Shown here piece after piece: positions 63,701-64,000 of a stretch of DNA of 64,000 nucleotides; the first letter of the stretch is position 1; the number at the start of each line of letters is the position of its first letter. Location of the stretch: NCBI RefSeq assembly GCF_002632615.1, contig NZ_NITZ01000003.1:248001-312000 (forward strand), read 5' to 3'. The position numbers and the translations under genes were made by a program. The stretch is from Xenorhabdus miraniensis (GTDB lineage: Bacteria > Pseudomonadota > Gammaproteobacteria > Enterobacterales > Enterobacteriaceae). Under the pieces are notes generated by a model. The model searched no databases. It saw only the letters and a list, made by a program, of their open reading frames with translations, and was not told the DNA's origin.

Positions 63701-63975
63701 GGCTGTGGAGCTGTATCTTGCGGTACTGTGTGAGCAACAGGTGTCTGGCGTTGTAAAAGCTGGCTCCAGGCATGCAGGGTTGGTTTTTGGTAAAGTTCGC
63801 GCAAAGTGACGCGATGCCCTTGACGTCTAAGCTGGTTCAGCAATGCCATTATTTGCATTGAATCCAGCCCCTTGCGAATTAAATCGTCATTATCGTCCAC
63901 CAGAATATTTTTTTGATTAAACAGACCAGATATGAGCTGGCGCAGCGAATCTAGGGAGAAAAGGTCCGTGTGCAT
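57793..63975 (-). CDS. irp2: Irp2/HMWP2-like non-ribosomal peptide synthetase
   Basis: 2060-aa first synthetase of the line, collinear with HMWP2 (about 2035 aa). Order: aryl carrier domain (Ser39 in GLDSM), Cy1 about 95-520 (DLLIMDAAS), A domain from about 545 (YTSGSTGMPKG near 715; cysteine-type pocket stretches FDLSVYD, WNSVP, MLSGDWIG, GGATEAAIW), an embedded methyltransferase-like domain about 1010-1370, the A-domain end with GKIDRKAL, PCP1 (Ser near 1447), Cy2 about 1485-1930 (DNLLLDGLS) and PCP2 (near 1989). It should make salicyl-thiazoline-thiazoline and hand it to Irp1. The ATG at 63975 has AGGA seven bases upstream; the C-terminus overlaps irp1 by four bases. The embedded domain has lost its glycine motif. 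Confidence 0.94.
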   Translation of the reverse strand: MHTDLFSLDSLRQLISGLFNQKNILVDDNDDLIRKGLDSMQIMALLNQLRRQGHRVTLRELYQKPTLHAWSQLLQRQTPVAHTVPQDTAPQPLIADAHPFPLTAVQHAYFVGRSPEQTLGGVGCHLYQEFDGVGLKPEQLEAAIHVLIQRHPMLRVRFLPDGRQQGMTSAYWKKLTVHDLRNLAVSEQQQALNNLREQLSHRVLQVEEGETFDIQLSLFGDNQHRLHTNIDLLIMDAASFSLFFTELAALIAKRSLPAIPSGYDFCSYLTQYQTQFKQARQEAEVFWRNRLDILPLAPQLPLAQDPALIKNVLIQRRRFRLAPEHWERFKQLAQQNGVTPTMSLATAFAALLCRWSSATRLLFNLTLFDRAPLHTAVDNMLADFTNILLLDIPGDNLPFCQLAQDAQATFAEAYEHRHWSGVEVLRELKKRGNHPHGAPIVFTSNLGRPLYGENTRDVLGKPSWGISQTPQVWLDFVAFEHENALNIQWDSNDELFPDGLMDTLFTAYQELIENLTENAAQWNQKLPDLMPESQSHLRHQINNTVKTLPNALLHEEVFIQAERTPNAVALVTHNNKMSYGELSLAARRLAAVLQNMSVMPGDRVAISMEKGIGQIVAVLAILYAGGVYVPVPFDQPLNRRRVICESAGINVVIIDSEQQNSSWSQNSSWSQNSSWLQNSSWSQDIHCISWHQNEQLLPLANMAERAVTDPAYIIYTSGSTGMPKGVVISHQSALNTCLDINHRHHVQSSDRLLALSALHFDLSVYDIFGILSAGGALVLINEAQRRDPSTWEMLIEQHNVTLWNSVPALFDMLLTYCEGMEVDAPKALRTVMLSGDWIGLSLPERYRAFNPDGVLSAMGGATEAAIWSNEYIVKGINAQWRSIPYGYPLANQRYRVVGEDGRDCPDWVVGELWIGGAGVALGYFNDEERTSAQFVIDQGERWYRTGDLGCYHPEGWLEFMGRRDSQVKIGGYRIELGEIDAALNQVIGINKGVALAHGEKEKSLVAFLELEGDTLCQRVTRAPQLPTNYRDLFPAARAITDDNSEPQVALFLLEHLSRHGMTFTSPQSFSDCLKYYQAQPEYHNWFARMLTYLCQCNLLAESTHHVYQIVVSPTTFNTPTIFNSEAGCIPERWHSVLHSILTGQQTAVTLLDDPQFAPEQQLFALPETQQWLAGLKQVIVALSQRLQRPVTLMEFDARSGFCAQWLAEHITDQHLSYLGFERSQALINQMQTRLSGYTHASVQYWSEQISESLQHQADIILLNNVLHREEDPANCINALLPLAQPGALVLAMELQQASSLSLITTELLSPHGIQLRSASQWLPLLPLQTETPITIGNLSVLLMQVSDNVMIPDREKIKSVLAQHLPGYMIPQRLHILPRLPLTPNGKIDRKALSQAIQPVTKTEMPHQHEVASFNAVEQIVANIWLRLLNTELLGRNSDFFQLGGDSLLATRLIGELTQQGFKGELGHLFRNPQLTAFAATLVPLSETSSEPYSIPKEQDEYQPFPLTEIQQAYLVGRHPGFALSGVGAHFFIEYRIEQLDVQRLNRVLNHLIQRHPVLRTIVINGQQQILQDVSIFSVKQHQFTDISEADTLRDRLSHQVLDASHWPVFDFQLAQDNKLVSRLFVSLDNLLLDGLSMQILLAELEQLYLDEQHELPPLKVTFRDCVLRQQQTSAHQSSLQYWQEQVRTLPLAPQLPLRIAPEGVQSPRFVRYSDRLSAHEWDQLKQYAAPHQITPSALLIAAYAAVLSAFSTRPELTLNLTLFDRPHWHEDIKHILGDFTSLSLLAWHPENDWLSSTRRLQQQLWQDLDHRHISAIRVMRELAQSRGPDAAIMPVVFTSALGTHEGQFLSRSSWMKPVWGISQTPQIWLDHQVYESDNELCLNWDAVEELFEPHQLQNMFNSYMALLRTLAAQPESWHSALEQLMPRQQCLTPEDNVSVAITPSPRSEGCEPQIIGSETCCEIQRLFLSVTNHPINAQQNFFEAGANSLQLIQLHGKLQHAGFHHLAVTDLFAYPTPETLSLRCRKDSCEGNHPSMTPRQRQQQKRLQQREKRHKGAAQ
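60607..60642. repeat. 18-bp in-frame duplication in irp2
   Basis: Two units (attgaatatagtgggggt and a near copy) encode PTIFNS and PTTFNT in a loop of the domain embedded in the A domain. Confidence 0.75.
61928..61999. repeat. 18-bp in-frame tandem repeat in the irp2 A domain
   Basis: Four units near tgtgaccaagaactattc (positions 61928, 61946, 61964, 61982) encode NSSWSQ four times (one NSSWLQ). They lie at about residues 659-682, some 50 residues before the nucleotide-binding A3 motif, in what should be a surface loop. The Yersinia protein has no such insert. Confidence 0.93.
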
Positions 63976-64000
63976 GAAGAAATCCTGTAAAAATGGCGGT

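Noticed and set aside
41165..64000. Yersinia-type high-pathogenicity island
   Set aside because: Gene content is similar, but no tRNA-Asn, integrase or fyuA in view, the flanking gene is bcp, and the megasynthase differs in domains.

Overview
The window looks like chromosome from a Morganellaceae insect/nematode symbiont of the Xenorhabdus/Photorhabdus type. Evidence: moderate-to-low GC, proteins very close to those of the Enterobacterales core, blocks of E. coli-like gene order (mdtABC-baeSR-yegP-yegQ-cyaR, pagP/cspE, ppx-ppk, purN-purM, upp-uraA, hda-yfgD-bepA-perM-bcp), and a large yersiniabactin-type NRPS/PKS cluster of the kind these genera carry. The genus is inferred, not proven.

Region 1 (1-12.6 kb): a sodium:alanine/glycine symporter, the amidase AmiD, a short AraC/MarA-type regulator, two overlapping tiny membrane ORFs, an aromatic amino acid permease, PagP, CspE, a thiamine-pyrophosphate riboswitch driving thiD, class I aldolase FbaB, the sRNA CyaR with a CRP half-site at the class II distance, and the tRNA-modifying TrhP/YegQ and YegP.

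Region 2 (12.7-22.5 kb): the BaeSR envelope-stress two-component system and its MdtABC RND efflux pump in one translationally coupled operon, with a BaeR-box-like site upstream of mdtA. mdtD, which lies between mdtC and baeS in E. coli, is absent.

Region 3 (23-40.6 kb): core metabolism and quality control: MgtE, YfgG, Ppx/Ppk, SpeG, PurN/PurM (PurR operator), Upp/UraA, Hda (apparently a CTG start), an arsenate-reductase-like protein, BepA, PerM, an AbrB-family membrane protein and Bcp. An AT-rich accessory insert between uraA and hda encodes an unrecognised 288-aa protein with a Cys-His-Asp pattern like a papain-fold effector/toxin.

Region 4 (41.1-64 kb): a tightly overlapping minus-strand operon irp2-irp1-irp3-irp4-(irp5::irp9). 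It is a yersiniabactin relative with three departures: the Irp1-like megasynthase has lost the catalytic core of its PKS methyltransferase, it has gained a complete extra Cy-A-PCP module before the thioesterase, and the salicyl-AMP ligase is fused to the salicylate synthase. The product should therefore be a salicylate-capped polythiazoline metallophore/toxin differing from yersiniabactin. From memory and unchecked, it may belong to the photoxenobactin/piscibactin group. The operon continues upstream, or its regulators and transporters lie, beyond the right edge.

A recurring feature is short tandem repeats of 14-18 bp, both between genes and, always in multiples of three, inside the NRPS-cluster genes.
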